Assembly: GCF_000242455.2 (NCBI RefSeq)
Contig: NC_019892.1
Span: 9,248,744 to 9,312,743, forward strand
DNA from: Singulisphaera acidiphila DSM 18658
GTDB lineage: Bacteria > Planctomycetota > Planctomycetia > Isosphaerales > Isosphaeraceae
Length of the DNA stretch: 64,000 nucleotides
Reading direction: 5' to 3'
This document shows, in pieces, positions 27,054 through 36,373 of the stretch. How positions within the stretch are numbered: position 1 is the first letter of the stretch; each line of letters starts with the position of its first letter. The position numbers and the translations under genes were made by a program. The notes beneath the pieces were generated by a model. The model saw only the letters and a list, made by a program, of their open reading frames with translations, made no database searches and had not been told where the DNA came from.

Positions 27054-27750
27054 CCGCCACGGCAAGCCTGCATTCGACGAGTCGCCTTGAGAAGACACGA
27101 CGCACTGACCTTTCAGCCTTGAGAGACGCAGCAAGAGGGCAAAGATCCCACGGATCAGGTCAGGCCTTCTCTCAATGCCGCCCGATCCCTTTATCGGCTC
27201 ATGCCCTATACGCCCATCTTACCCGGACATCCCGCACCCGCGACACGCCCTCGATCGGCTTACCCAAACACCCCTCGCGCCTCACAAAAAAAAGAACCGA
27301 ACCTCCAGCGGCTTTCGTTCGTATGGCACACAAAGGAGTGGATCATCGGTGGGTGGCCTGGACAATGTATTGTCCGATCCACTCAAGAAGGCTTCGGAGT
27401 TGTAGGGCAGTCCCAACACGGCCGGACCGCCAAGGTTATACCCGGCGGCCAGGCCGACCGGGCGACCGAAAAAGCGATCTTCCACGGCAAATTCAAGCGG
27501 CCTTCTTCAAAATCTCGCAAGCTTGCCCTATAATGGCCATGACTACACGCATTCATGGCCAATGAAAACCAGCAGTCCAAAGGTTGCGGCCAATTTCACG
27601 CGGTTTTTTCTCGAGGTCTTACTAATCATGCTCATGAGCACTTCTCCCTGGAATATTGCATCCCTCATCCTTGCCGTCGCCGCCGCCGCCTTGGTCCTCG
27701 CCGGGTGAGCGATGCTCCTGGAAAAAAGCGATTGCTGACAGATTTCTGTT
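27054..27750. other. Gap with a cruciform-like repeat and a tiny possible membrane ORF
   Basis: No full gene is supported. Bases 27336-27384 hold nested inverted repeats: outer gagtggatc/gatccactc (9 bp) and inner ggacaat/attgtcc (7 bp). A plus-strand frame at about 27630-27708 encodes a 25-residue hydrophobic peptide ending in a run of Ala/Val/Leu, but no clear ribosome site is seen and I do not call it a gene. Confidence 0.4.
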
Positions 27751-28542
27751 TCATTTCAGAAATGCCACGACTTCGCTCAAGACTTCCTTGGCGAGCAGGA
27801 TACGGCGGTGGCCGTACCGTCTTGTGATCAAGGTTCTTGCCCCCGGCCAGGCCGCCGCGACCGCCAGGCCGGCTTCCACGGGGATGTCTTCATCCCCCTG
27901 GTCGTGGACAACGAGAACCGTCTGGTTCATCTCAGCGGCGATCTGCGGGATATCCAAGGTTTCGATCGGCACGCCCACTTCGCGTTCGACCCGGCGGACG
28001 AACAGCGGGATCTCCGCTTCGGCCAGGTGATGGTGGCGTGCCCATCCTTCGATGACCGCGCCCATGGACGCAGGGCCACTGATCAAGGCCGCCCGGTTGG
28101 CCTTCAGCCCTCGGTGCAGGGCGATCGCGACGGCCCCTGCTCCGAACGAGTGGCCGATCACGCCGGCCAGCGGGCCGAGTTCTCGGCCCACTCCGACGAG
28201 CGCCTGGCCGTATGCGGATACGTTGGTCTGGCTCCCCGGCGAGTCACCATGAGCAGGGGCATCGACGGCGACGGCTCGGAAGCCGGCATCGACCAGGGCA
28301 TTGATGAAGGCCCCCCAATGCGTTCTTCGACTGTTCCAGCCGTGGGCGAGGAGCACCGCCGATCCCTCTCCCCAGGCGGTGGCCGCCAACCCACACGCCA
28401 GCTCGAGGCCCGTTCCCTGGCGAAGAAGTTCCTCATCCCGCGCGGTCAGAGGGGCAGGCCGAGGGGTCAGGAACTTGTTGACCGCTCCGCTCAAGTGATC
28501 GCCGACCTCGGAGACATCCGTGGCGTTGTCCTGCTCTGGCAC
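27751..28542 (-). CDS. Alpha/beta hydrolase in a MarR operon
   Basis: A 263-residue hydrolase with LLAHGWNSRRTHW (oxyanion region), DAPAHGDSPG, the nucleophile elbow VIGHSFGAGAV, the acid in VHDQGDEDIP and His in RRYGHRRIL. I chose GTG at 28542 because a strong AAAGAGGAGG sequence precedes it by five bases. The frame is open to ATG 28605, which lies 16 bases after the MarR stop. It follows the MarR regulator on the same strand, so they are very likely one operon. The substrate is unknown. Confidence 0.87.
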   Translation of the reverse strand: MPEQDNATDVSEVGDHLSGAVNKFLTPRPAPLTARDEELLRQGTGLELACGLAATAWGEGSAVLLAHGWNSRRTHWGAFINALVDAGFRAVAVDAPAHGDSPGSQTNVSAYGQALVGVGRELGPLAGVIGHSFGAGAVAIALHRGLKANRAALISGPASMGAVIEGWARHHHLAEAEIPLFVRRVEREVGVPIETLDIPQIAAEMNQTVLVVHDQGDEDIPVEAGLAVAAAWPGARTLITRRYGHRRILLAKEVLSEVVAFLK

Positions 28543-28620
28543 GACATCCTCCTCTTTTGAGATCGACTGCAAACCAGTCGTGGGGGCGTTCCGTCGAATC
28601 GCCAAGGAATCCAGGACGGC

Positions 28621-29079
28621 TCAATCCTCGAGCCTTCCCAGGCCAAGTCGAGTGGCGATCTGCCGGAGCGCCGTCACTCCGGTCTCACCGATCAACCGTT
28701 TCGCCTCGGCCTGGGCCTCTTCCCACGCCGGCTGGGCCCGTTGCAAAAGCTTCATCCCCTCGGGCGTGACTCGAATCGTCTGGTTCCGGCCCCCGCTCGG
28801 CGGCTCCGACGCCAGCCAGCCTTCGCGCTTCATGAGCTCCACGTCTCGACTGAGCGTGGACTTCTCGATCCGCAGCATCCGGCAGACTTCCGCCGGCTTC
28901 GCTTCGCCCCGATGGGCCACCGCCACCAGGATGTTCCCTTGGCTGACCCGAAGCCCGTGCGGCCTCAAGGCCTCGTCGTACAGGCCCGTGATCACCCGAT
29001 TGATCAGCCGGACCCGTACGGCAATGCACTCGCCCACCACTCGATCAAGCGCTTTGGACGTAGTCGATGCTCGCTTCAT
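28621..29079 (-). CDS. MarR-family transcriptional regulator
   Basis: A 152-residue winged-helix repressor with the MarR layout: helical dimer ends, the recognition region PAEVCRMLRIEKSTLSRDVE, and the wing EGWLASEPPSGGRNQTIRVT. Such regulators release DNA when they bind a phenolic or similar ligand, or when a cysteine is oxidised. I chose ATG 29079 over the frame start at 29232. A perfect palindrome lies just upstream of the start and covers the ribosome-binding zone, so self-repression is likely. The downstream hydrolase is the probable target. Confidence 0.92.
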   Translation of the reverse strand: MKRASTTSKALDRVVGECIAVRVRLINRVITGLYDEALRPHGLRVSQGNILVAVAHRGEAKPAEVCRMLRIEKSTLSRDVELMKREGWLASEPPSGGRNQTIRVTPEGMKLLQRAQPAWEEAQAEAKRLIGETGVTALRQIATRLGLGRLED

Positions 29080-29084
29080 AACTA

Positions 29085-29100
29085 TGTTGTATCTACAACA
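29085..29100. promoter_or_regulatory. Probable MarR operator palindrome
   Basis: TGTTGTATCTACAACA has two perfect 7-base arms around a 2-base centre and ends six bases before the marR start. The TTGTA-N2-TACAA type is common for MarR-family sites. The position within the untranslated leader favours repression of its own gene. Confidence 0.75.
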
Positions 29101-29297
29101 AAATCGATGGTCAAGGGCGGTTCGCGAGAACCAAAAGTCACCAGCGTTGTGGGGCCAGGCCAGGGATCGGGGCACAACAACTTGACGATTATTCCGGATT
29201 GTGGTCCAAGGCGATTCCGCAGGATGCCGCATCCATCAGAGGGGAGCGAGTCTCGCTCCAAGGGATCGGGATGGCGGCATATTCAAGGAGGACTGCT

Positions 29298-30011
29298 TTG
29301 AGCGCCCAGAAGTCGCCCCTCACGTTCACTCCCGGCCCAAACCCAACCAGCGTCCGCGCTGCGGACGGCAGAGTCCTAACGATTCCGGAGGGTTGGGAGC
29401 TCCTTCCTCCGGGAGACGCTGGGCTGACGCGCCGGGTCAAGCTGGCCGGGGACCACTGGGTCGTTCAGGAGAAGCAGGGGCGGAGGGTTTTCTCCCGAGG
29501 GGTCTGGACGTCGGCAGCGACCATCGCCCGGATTCGGGCCGAGTTGGAGGCTGAACGATCCACCGAGCAATATGCCAAGCGCAAAGAATCCGACGCAAAC
29601 CGCCGTGATCGCGTCCAGGCGGAATATGTTGATGATTTCTTCGGAGCGGTGCTGTCTTTCCTCGCTTTCCATCCTGCACACGCCGAGCTCGCCGACCGGC
29701 TGGCACGAGCCGTCGCCGATCACGCCACCCCGGTCGGGAGCGGCACGGTCGCCCGGACCAAGCGAATCCCCGTCGAGCAGCGTGCCGAGGCGGCCGTCAT
29801 TGCCTGGATGAGGCACCAAACCACCGCCTACGACTCCATGCCCATTCCGCGAGTGAAAGGAAAGCGGCGCGAGGTCCGACGACAGCTTGCTCAACGCTCC
29901 CAAGAATTGCTCGCCCGCTATCGCCGTGAGCAGTCCACCCCTGAGGCATGCCCGCTCAAGAAGGCCTTGGCGATCGACGACCGACCCGGTGGTCCATCCG
30001 ACAAACCCTGA
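29298..30011 (+). CDS. DUF2293 protein
   Basis: A 237-residue basic protein. The core carries the DUF2293 pattern: HPAHAELADRLARAVADH, then TVARTKRIPVEQRAEAAVIAWMRHQTTAYD and IPRVKGKRREVRRQLA. The front part has the typical EGWELLPPGDAGLTRRVK and RRVFSRGVWTS. The function is unknown; many basic residues suggest nucleic-acid contact. The best ribosome site (AAGGAGG) is six bases before a TTG at 29298. An ATG at 29271 is an alternative. Confidence 0.85.
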   Translation: MSAQKSPLTFTPGPNPTSVRAADGRVLTIPEGWELLPPGDAGLTRRVKLAGDHWVVQEKQGRRVFSRGVWTSAATIARIRAELEAERSTEQYAKRKESDANRRDRVQAEYVDDFFGAVLSFLAFHPAHAELADRLARAVADHATPVGSGTVARTKRIPVEQRAEAAVIAWMRHQTTAYDSMPIPRVKGKRREVRRQLAQRSQELLARYRREQSTPEACPLKKALAIDDRPGGPSDKP

Positions 30012-30209
30012 ATGACGTCCGGGCTACGGGCTGAACTCTCAACGCCACCTCCGACATCAACAAACGAGCCGGCTTGAATCTGTGCCCAGGCCTCAAGCCG
30101 ACGCGGCGTCAGCCCACGTGAGACGACAACATATGCAACCTCATTGCACTCCGAACGCAACTCGGTAAAATAGGCAAGGTTGCTGGACTTCTAATCCATC
30201 GAGACACCC

Positions 30210-30635
30210 ATGTCACGTACGAATCCAACAAAAGCATCGCGACAGAACTCCAAGCGGCAGGGTGAAAACCAGGAAACCCCTGGGCAGGATGCGAAGCCCG
30301 TCAAAAAAGTGGATGCCGCCAAGGCTGCAATCAACGTGGGAATCGAATCTCCCCAGAACGCAGTGGCTTACATTGCCAAGCGCTACGGAATCGAGATGAA
30401 GCCCCAGCACTTCTCAGCCATCAAGAGCCAACTGAAGAAGAAGTTGGAAGAGGCTCAGGCCGCAGAAGAATCAGGGCTGATGCCGAGAGTGATCGATGGC
30501 TACCTGGCACCGCCACCGAAACCGCGGCAAACGCCGGGCGAACCCGACCTGCTGGATGCCATGGAAACGATCAAAACGCTGATCGCCGAACTCGGGACGG
30601 ACAAGGTCAAGCGAATCGTCGAACTCCTGGCGTAA
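30210..30635 (+). CDS. Small hypothetical protein with basic tail and Pro-rich linker
   Basis: A 141-residue protein that I do not recognise. The first 40 residues are basic and polar, likely disordered. A folded part (AAINVGIESPQNAVAYIAKR, HFSAIKSQLKKKLEEAQAA) looks helical, and a proline-rich linker (APPPKPRQTPGEP) leads to a C-terminal amphipathic helix. No signal or membrane segment. The start ATG opens a well-kept frame with no competing start. The gene stands alone between DUF2293 and the ECF sigma gene. Confidence 0.65.
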   Translation: MSRTNPTKASRQNSKRQGENQETPGQDAKPVKKVDAAKAAINVGIESPQNAVAYIAKRYGIEMKPQHFSAIKSQLKKKLEEAQAAEESGLMPRVIDGYLAPPPKPRQTPGEPDLLDAMETIKTLIAELGTDKVKRIVELLA

Positions 30636-30965
30636 GCCGGGCTCAAGAGAAACAAGACACAAAGAAACGTTGAAACGTTTTCCCCAGGAGAGAGTCGTCG
30701 ATCTCCCCCCAAAATCAATCCATCTTCATTTCTCAAGAATTCATAACATGCCTGACCTCGCTTGGGGACCGGCGGAACCGCGACGGACTCGATGGCTCCG
30801 TCGGCCGGCGGGTCGGCGTCCACCCGCGGCTCCACGGCATCTCACCATCCCGAGCGTTAAAAGGTGGCTTGCCCTGGGACGATTTTGTGCCGATCATAAG
30901 AAGAGAGGCCCGAAGGCGAGTGCGCTGACGCTGAGATAACAATAGAACGAAGAGAAAGGTGGCCG
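30636..30965. other. Intergenic region before the ECF sigma gene
   Basis: These 330 bases contain no supported gene. An AAAGGTGG ribosome site just before 30966 serves the sigma gene. The stretch likely holds its promoter; no clear motif was recognised. Confidence 0.4.
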
Positions 30966-31640
30966 ATGGCCGCAGGACCGCTGGAACTGATGGCCAAGGC
31001 CCGTGCGGGGGAGACCGACGCGCTGGGGGAACTCTGCGCGTTATACCGGAACTACCTGCGAATGGTCGTACGGACGGGGCTGGGTCCGAAGCTCCGTGAG
31101 CGGGTCGAACTCTCGGATGTGGTTCAGGAAGCGCTCGTTGAGGTCGTCCGGCAGTTCCCGCAGTTCACGGGGCAAAACGAGGCGGCGCTGGTCGGCTGGC
31201 TCCGGCGCCTGGTGGGGCAGAAACTGGCCGACCTGGCGCGGTATCACAACCGGGCCAAACGATCATCAGGGGGGCCGCTCATGCCGCTCGACGCGCCTTG
31301 GGGCGTGGAGGGGGGCGGTGTGGCCGACCCAGGCCAAGGGGGGGGAGGCCGGCTGCTCGACATGCTGTCGCTCAGCCAGACCAGTCCGAGTGAGGCGGCC
31401 AGCAAGCGCGAGTTGACCGTGCTGCTGGCGGATGCCCTGTCCGGCCTGGCCGAGACCGAAGCTGAGGTGCTCTGGTTGTATTATGCCGACGGGCTCTCGT
31501 TTGAGACGATCGGCGACCGCATGGGACTGAGCCGCAAGTCGATCCGAGGGATCTGGGCCCGCGGTCTGAAAGCCGTGAAACGCTCGATCGACGGGCCCCC
31601 CGGGGGTCCGATGAGGTATCACGATGGTCCGCCGTATTGA
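30966..31640 (+). CDS. ECF-type RNA polymerase sigma factor
   Basis: A 224-residue sigma factor of the planctomycete ECF-like type. Region 2 is seen in FTGQNEAALVGWLRRLVGQK and preceding helices with ELSDVVQEALVEV. Region 4 is in LSGLAETEAEVLWLYYADGLSFETIGDRMGLSRKSIRGIW, a helix-turn-helix. A glycine-rich linker (about residues 110-140) joins them. The gene overlaps the kinase gene by 17 bases, a sign of coupled expression. In this phylum such pairs commonly act as signal kinase plus sigma factor, with the kinase controlling the sigma. Confidence 0.92.
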   Translation: MAAGPLELMAKARAGETDALGELCALYRNYLRMVVRTGLGPKLRERVELSDVVQEALVEVVRQFPQFTGQNEAALVGWLRRLVGQKLADLARYHNRAKRSSGGPLMPLDAPWGVEGGGVADPGQGGGGRLLDMLSLSQTSPSEAASKRELTVLLADALSGLAETEAEVLWLYYADGLSFETIGDRMGLSRKSIRGIWARGLKAVKRSIDGPPGGPMRYHDGPPY

Positions 31641-34600
31641 GACCGACCCTGTCGACCGCGACGAACGGCTAGGCGAAGCCGTCGAGGCTTATCTCACCCT
31701 GGCCGAAGAAGGAACGCCGCCCGATCCCGAGGAGTTTGCCGCACGCTATCCCGACCTGGGTGAGGACCTTCGAGCCGCCTTGGAAGGGCTCGCCATGATC
31801 CGAGGTCTGGTCGGCGAGCCGTCAGGGCCCGGCAATCGGCTCGAGTCCGGACGGCGGATCGCCGGCTACCGGATCGTCCGCGAGCTCGGCCGGGGGGGGA
31901 TGGGGACGGTCTACGAGGCGGTTCACGTCGGTCTCGACCGACCGGTGGCCCTGAAGGTGCTCGGCACGCACGCCACCCCCGACTCGACCGGACGCCGCCG
32001 GTTCTTGAACGAGGCGAGAACCGCCGCCGGCTTGCACCACACCCATATCGTCCCGGTCTTCGACGTCGGTCAGGTCGGCGGACTCTGTTACTACGCGATG
32101 CAGCGGATCGAAGGGAGCGGGCTCGACCAGGTGCTCCGCCACCTTCGCCGCGATCGCTCGGTGGCCGCCGGGTCGAGCACAGGGGGGACAACCCCCGCGT
32201 CACGAACCCGGGCGACGACCACAACGACAACCACGGCCACCACCGGCCCAGCGGCTCGAGGGGTTGGTGACGACACGGTCACCTGGATGGGTCAGAGCGG
32301 CGAACTCGGCGGCGGGCGTGCCTTCGGCAGGGACCGCGACGACGATGAGCCCCCCCCTTACGACCCGCCGGTCGGGTCGGCCTACTATCGCTGGGTCGCC
32401 GAGGTGGGGCGCGAGGCGGCCGAAGCGCTCGCGCACGCGCATCGCCGTGGGGTCATCCACCGCGACGTGAAGCCGTCGAACCTCCTGGTCGACGCCCGAG
32501 GGATCGTCTGGGTCGCCGACTTCGGGCTCGCCCGACGCCTGGCCGATCCGGGCTTGACCCATCACGATAGCCTGCTGGGCACCCCGCGCTACATGAGCCC
32601 GGAGCAGGCGCGAACCGGACCGATCGACGGCCGGACCGACGTGTATAGCCTGGGGGCAACGCTCTACGAATTGCTCACGCTCCGCCCCCCGTTCGAGGGG
32701 CAGACCGCAGCCGAGCTCGTGGAGCAGATCCGTGACCGCGACCCCGCCTCTCCTCGTCAGTTCGACCGGCGGATCCCCCGCGACCTGGAAACGATCGTCT
32801 TGAAAGCGCTGGCGAAACGCCAGGCGGACCGCTACGCCTCGGCGCTGGAACTGGCCGAGGACCTCGAGCGGTTCCTCCATCACGAGCCGGTTCGAGCGCG
32901 CCGGATCAGCCTGCTGGGACGAGCCTGGCGCTACGCACGCCGACATCCGGGGGGGACGGCCATCACAACCGTGGCGACGGCAACCGTCATCGCGGTGGCG
33001 ACCATGGCTTATGTCCGTATTATCTATGATCGCGACCTGGCGCGTGAAGAGCAGCGGAAGACCGGGATCGCCAACAGCAAGACCCTGGTCGCGATGCGCG
33101 AAGTGCAGGCCAGCAACCGCAAGTTGCAGGCCGAGATGCGCGAGCGCTACCTGAGCGAGGCGACCGTGGTCCGGCACTCGAAACTCCCGAACCTTCGGGC
33201 GAAGGGGCTGGACCTGCTCAGCAAAGCGGCCGCGCTCGACCCCGATCCCGAGCTCAAGGTCAAGCTCCGCAACGAGGCGGTTGAGTTCCTCGTACTCCGA
33301 GACGTCGAAGCGCGGCCCGAGTTCGCCACCGGCGCCTCGCGTGGAATCGCGTTCGGCCCCGAGGGGGCTCGGCTCGCCGCCCTTTCCGAGAACGGCGAGG
33401 AGTTCAGCCTCTGGGACGTTGCCAACCGCACGCGACTGGCGCGCCATCGGCTCGACACGCCCCAGGCCGAGCCCTCCGCGACAACGGCCAATGCCGGCCG
33501 GCCCGCCAACCCCACGCGACTCCGCGGGCACTCCGCCGGTCTCGCAGTGGCCGGCGACTGCGTGATCGCCAGTTTGCCCGACGGCAAAGGACTCCGCCTC
33601 TTCGACCTGGCCACGGGAACCCCAATCCGTGACTGGGAGACCGCCGACCGCCGCATCTTCTCCCTGTTCGCAGCACCTGGCGGACAACGTCTGGTCACCA
33701 CCGAACTGACCACGATCGATACCGGCGCACGTGACCTTTCCTCGCGCGGCGAAATGCCACGCCTGGAATTTCAGATCAGGCTCTACGACCTCAGCTCAAT
33801 CGGCAAGCCGATCGCAACCCTGGCGAGTTGGAAGGCCAGCTTCCCTCCTCGCGACGACTCCTTGATCGCGATCTCCCCCGACGGCGAAACGATCGCCACG
33901 TCGCGGAGCCGGGAAACGACCGTGTCGCTCTGGTCGGCAGATAACGGCACGGCACTTGGTGAGCCGTTCGACGCCCAAGCCGAACTCACCGCCCTGGCCC
34001 TGGGCCCCGACGGTCTCCTGGCAGTCGCCGGGGGGACGCAGATCCGATTCTGGGAGATCGACTCGCGGACCCAACTCCCCCCCTTGAGCCCTTACCAAGG
34101 CTATATCCGACAACTGCGTTTCAACCCCAATGGGACGTTGCTGGCGGCAGCGGGAGCGCCAGGGTCGGGGGTCGAGATCTGGGATCCCGCGTCTCATACC
34201 GCGCTAGCGGTCCTGACGGTCCCGAACCTGGTGGCAGACCTGGCCTTTTCTGCCGATGGCCATACCCTGGCCGCAGCCAGTTCGACCGCATCCACTTCGG
34301 TTTGGGCCGTCGTTGACCCCCTGGTTCGGTCCCAGATCAATAGCCTCGACACCCTGCCGACCTCACTGGCGTTCGGATCCGATCAGCGTCTGGCCATCGG
34401 TTCCGCCAAGGGGACGATCCGGGTCTGGAACCCCGGCCACTGTCCATCCACAACCCAGCAAGTCAAGGCTGACCCCCCGCCAGGCGCGGTGGGTGACTAC
34501 GTCCAAGGGGATCGGGCGACGACCCTCATCTTCAATGAGAAGGATCGGCTGATCGCCGTCGACCCGGAAGCGATCCCGTCACACCACCACGGGGCCCGGC

Positions 34601-35322
34601 GTTCGCCGCCCAGGATGTACCCGTCCCCCGTGGCTTCCGCCAAGCAGGGGCAGACCCTATTTGTGGCCCGGGGCCATCAAATCATGGTCTGGAACAGCCC
34701 GGCGGAACCCCAGCGCTGGTCGAGTCTGGAGATTCCTCGGCCCAGGACGTCGGGCTTATTGGCGAATTCCGACCGGGCCCGGCGGGAACGGGAGCCAGAC
34801 CCCTGGCGTCAGCTCGCGGCAAATTCAACCGGTGATCGGCTCTACCTGCTCGACTTCCACTCGATTCATGCCGTAGCCCTGGACGGCGGCCGAGCGCGGA
34901 ACCTGGAATGGCACCTCCCGGATGATGCCAACCGCCTGAGCCTGAGCCCCGACGGCAAGACCTTGGCGGTCGGCGATAAAGAGGGAAACGTGTACCTCGT
35001 CGACACGGCCCGCGGGACAATCCGAACTCGGCTCCCGCTCCCCTCCAGCGAGTCTGAAAAACAGCCGATCTGGGCGCTCGCCTTCTCGCCGGACGGACAA
35101 GAACTCGCCGTCGGCCTCCAACAAGGACATATCGACCTCTGGTCACTCAACAACCCCACAGCCCCCCTGCTCCGGCTAACCGGCCACCGCGGGTTCATCA
35201 GCACACTCGCCTACGACCCCAAAGGCCGCTTTTTCGCCAGCACCGGGAGCGACAAGCTCGTCGACATCTGGGACCTCGACCACGTCCGAAGCGAGCTCGG
35301 CCGACTTGGACTCAACTGGTAA
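31624..35322 (+). CDS. Ser/Thr protein kinase with WD40-repeat sensor
   Basis: A 1232-residue membrane kinase. Residues 80-430 form a Hanks-type kinase: GRGGMGTVYEA P-loop, VALKVL Lys, catalytic loop HRDVKPSNLLVD (about 278), DFGLARR (about 298) and SPEQARTGPIDGRTDVYSLG. An unusual Thr-rich insert (about residues 185-235) interrupts the N-lobe/C-lobe hinge area. A membrane segment follows near 444-465. After a short coiled region the last 670 residues are WD40-type beta-propeller repeats (LAFSPDGQELAVG, ISTLAYDPKGRFFASTGSD). It is paired with the ECF sigma gene. Its 3' third is duplicated at 45641. Confidence 0.94.
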   Translation: MVRRIETDPVDRDERLGEAVEAYLTLAEEGTPPDPEEFAARYPDLGEDLRAALEGLAMIRGLVGEPSGPGNRLESGRRIAGYRIVRELGRGGMGTVYEAVHVGLDRPVALKVLGTHATPDSTGRRRFLNEARTAAGLHHTHIVPVFDVGQVGGLCYYAMQRIEGSGLDQVLRHLRRDRSVAAGSSTGGTTPASRTRATTTTTTTATTGPAARGVGDDTVTWMGQSGELGGGRAFGRDRDDDEPPPYDPPVGSAYYRWVAEVGREAAEALAHAHRRGVIHRDVKPSNLLVDARGIVWVADFGLARRLADPGLTHHDSLLGTPRYMSPEQARTGPIDGRTDVYSLGATLYELLTLRPPFEGQTAAELVEQIRDRDPASPRQFDRRIPRDLETIVLKALAKRQADRYASALELAEDLERFLHHEPVRARRISLLGRAWRYARRHPGGTAITTVATATVIAVATMAYVRIIYDRDLAREEQRKTGIANSKTLVAMREVQASNRKLQAEMRERYLSEATVVRHSKLPNLRAKGLDLLSKAAALDPDPELKVKLRNEAVEFLVLRDVEARPEFATGASRGIAFGPEGARLAALSENGEEFSLWDVANRTRLARHRLDTPQAEPSATTANAGRPANPTRLRGHSAGLAVAGDCVIASLPDGKGLRLFDLATGTPIRDWETADRRIFSLFAAPGGQRLVTTELTTIDTGARDLSSRGEMPRLEFQIRLYDLSSIGKPIATLASWKASFPPRDDSLIAISPDGETIATSRSRETTVSLWSADNGTALGEPFDAQAELTALALGPDGLLAVAGGTQIRFWEIDSRTQLPPLSPYQGYIRQLRFNPNGTLLAAAGAPGSGVEIWDPASHTALAVLTVPNLVADLAFSADGHTLAAASSTASTSVWAVVDPLVRSQINSLDTLPTSLAFGSDQRLAIGSAKGTIRVWNPGHCPSTTQQVKADPPPGAVGDYVQGDRATTLIFNEKDRLIAVDPEAIPSHHHGARRSPPRMYPSPVASAKQGQTLFVARGHQIMVWNSPAEPQRWSSLEIPRPRTSGLLANSDRARREREPDPWRQLAANSTGDRLYLLDFHSIHAVALDGGRARNLEWHLPDDANRLSLSPDGKTLAVGDKEGNVYLVDTARGTIRTRLPLPSSESEKQPIWALAFSPDGQELAVGLQQGHIDLWSLNNPTAPLLRLTGHRGFISTLAYDPKGRFFASTGSDKLVDIWDLDHVRSELGRLGLNW

Positions 35323-36097
35323 GCGGCCACCGATCCTTCTCAAAACCAACGTCGCAGCGCAACAATCGACCTCTCAGCTGCGTTGCCCCCCTCGCTCAGG
35401 CCGGTTCTTCATCCTCGAGAACTTCGCCGAAAGCGTCCGCGACATTCGGATCATCCGGCTCCCCTTCATCATCGCTCGACTCGTCAGCGACAGCGAGGTC
35501 GCCGGAGATTTGATAGAAGATCAGCAGGGTGTTTCCGAAGCGATTCTGCCGGGTCTCGCGGAGTTCACCGAGGTCGAGTTGCACATATTCCTTGGGATCA
35601 ATCTGGACGATGACGAGCCCTGGCTCCTCATTACCGTCGGAATCCGTGGAGGCGCGACGAAGCAGGGTCGGCCGATCGGCGATCCGCCGCATCGCGTCCA
35701 CCCAAAGGTTTTTGTACTGCGGTGGCGCAACATAAATCAGATCATACTGCTGATCCGTTGCATTCAAGAACTTCAAGGCGTCGACGCGCCGCACGACGGC
35801 CTGATCTGCCAGGCCGGTATGCGCGAGATTCTTCTTGATCGTGGTCACCGCGGCGTGCGCAAGGTCGGTAAAGGTACAGGACTCAGCTCCCTGGCTCAGC
35901 GCCTCGATCCCAACGCTCCCGCTGCCCGCAAACAGGTCGAGCATCGTCATGCCCGGAATCCGTGGGCGCAGGATATCGAAAAGCGCCGTTTTGACACGAT
36001 CGAGGATCGGACGCGTCCCATGCCCCGGAACCACGAGCAATGTTCGTCCTTTAGCCGTTCCTGCAACCACACGCATCAGCGATCCCCTCATCACGCC
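34105..36097. repeat. 2-kb duplicated block, original copy
   Basis: This block (the last 405 codons of the kinase gene, the spacer and all of rsmD) recurs at 45641-47632 in the same orientation. Protein-level comparison of the two copies shows about 4 substitutions in the WD40 part and 2 in RsmD, plus one base lost in the spacer. This copy sits in an intact gene context, so it is taken as the source. Confidence 0.92.
35396..36076 (-). CDS. rsmD: 16S rRNA (guanine966-N2)-methyltransferase RsmD-like
   Basis: A 226-residue SAM-dependent methyltransferase with the RsmD N-terminus (MRVVAGTAKGRTL, TRPILDRVKTALFDIL) and SAM motif LDLFAGSGSVGIEALSQGA. RsmD methylates G966 of 16S rRNA. The usual catalytic motif IV (DPPY/F) is replaced by VAPPQY, so the Asp position is Ala here. 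A 40-residue acidic tail follows the fold. ATG 36076 matches the family start, though the frame extends to 36112. It converges with the kinase gene, and a near-identical second copy lies at 46931-47611. Confidence 0.85.
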   Translation of the reverse strand: MRVVAGTAKGRTLLVVPGHGTRPILDRVKTALFDILRPRIPGMTMLDLFAGSGSVGIEALSQGAESCTFTDLAHAAVTTIKKNLAHTGLADQAVVRRVDALKFLNATDQQYDLIYVAPPQYKNLWVDAMRRIADRPTLLRRASTDSDGNEEPGLVIVQIDPKEYVQLDLGELRETRQNRFGNTLLIFYQISGDLAVADESSDDEGEPDDPNVADAFGEVLEDEEPA

Positions 36098-36373
36098 ATC
36101 GATTCGAAACAAACCTCAAGGTGGCCGCCACCAACCACTTGCCTCAGAGTAAGCTCTCTCCGTCGAAAAAGGTAGGACTTGCGAACAGAGGAAGCGCACC
36201 ATTGGTCCGAGCAACCAAATTCGATCGCAATGGGGAGAGGGGAAGCGACCGAACACCGTCAACACGTACACAAGCAATCTCAAACTATAACAATAAATCA
36301 ACCCAATGATTCAATTCGAGTCAGTCCATCTTTGCCCGCCCATCGACTTCATATCACATCTACTACCACGCTA

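Noticed and set aside
32200..33687. A 495-codon frame on the minus strand
   Set aside because: Shadow of the kinase gene; the kinase motifs are on the plus strand.
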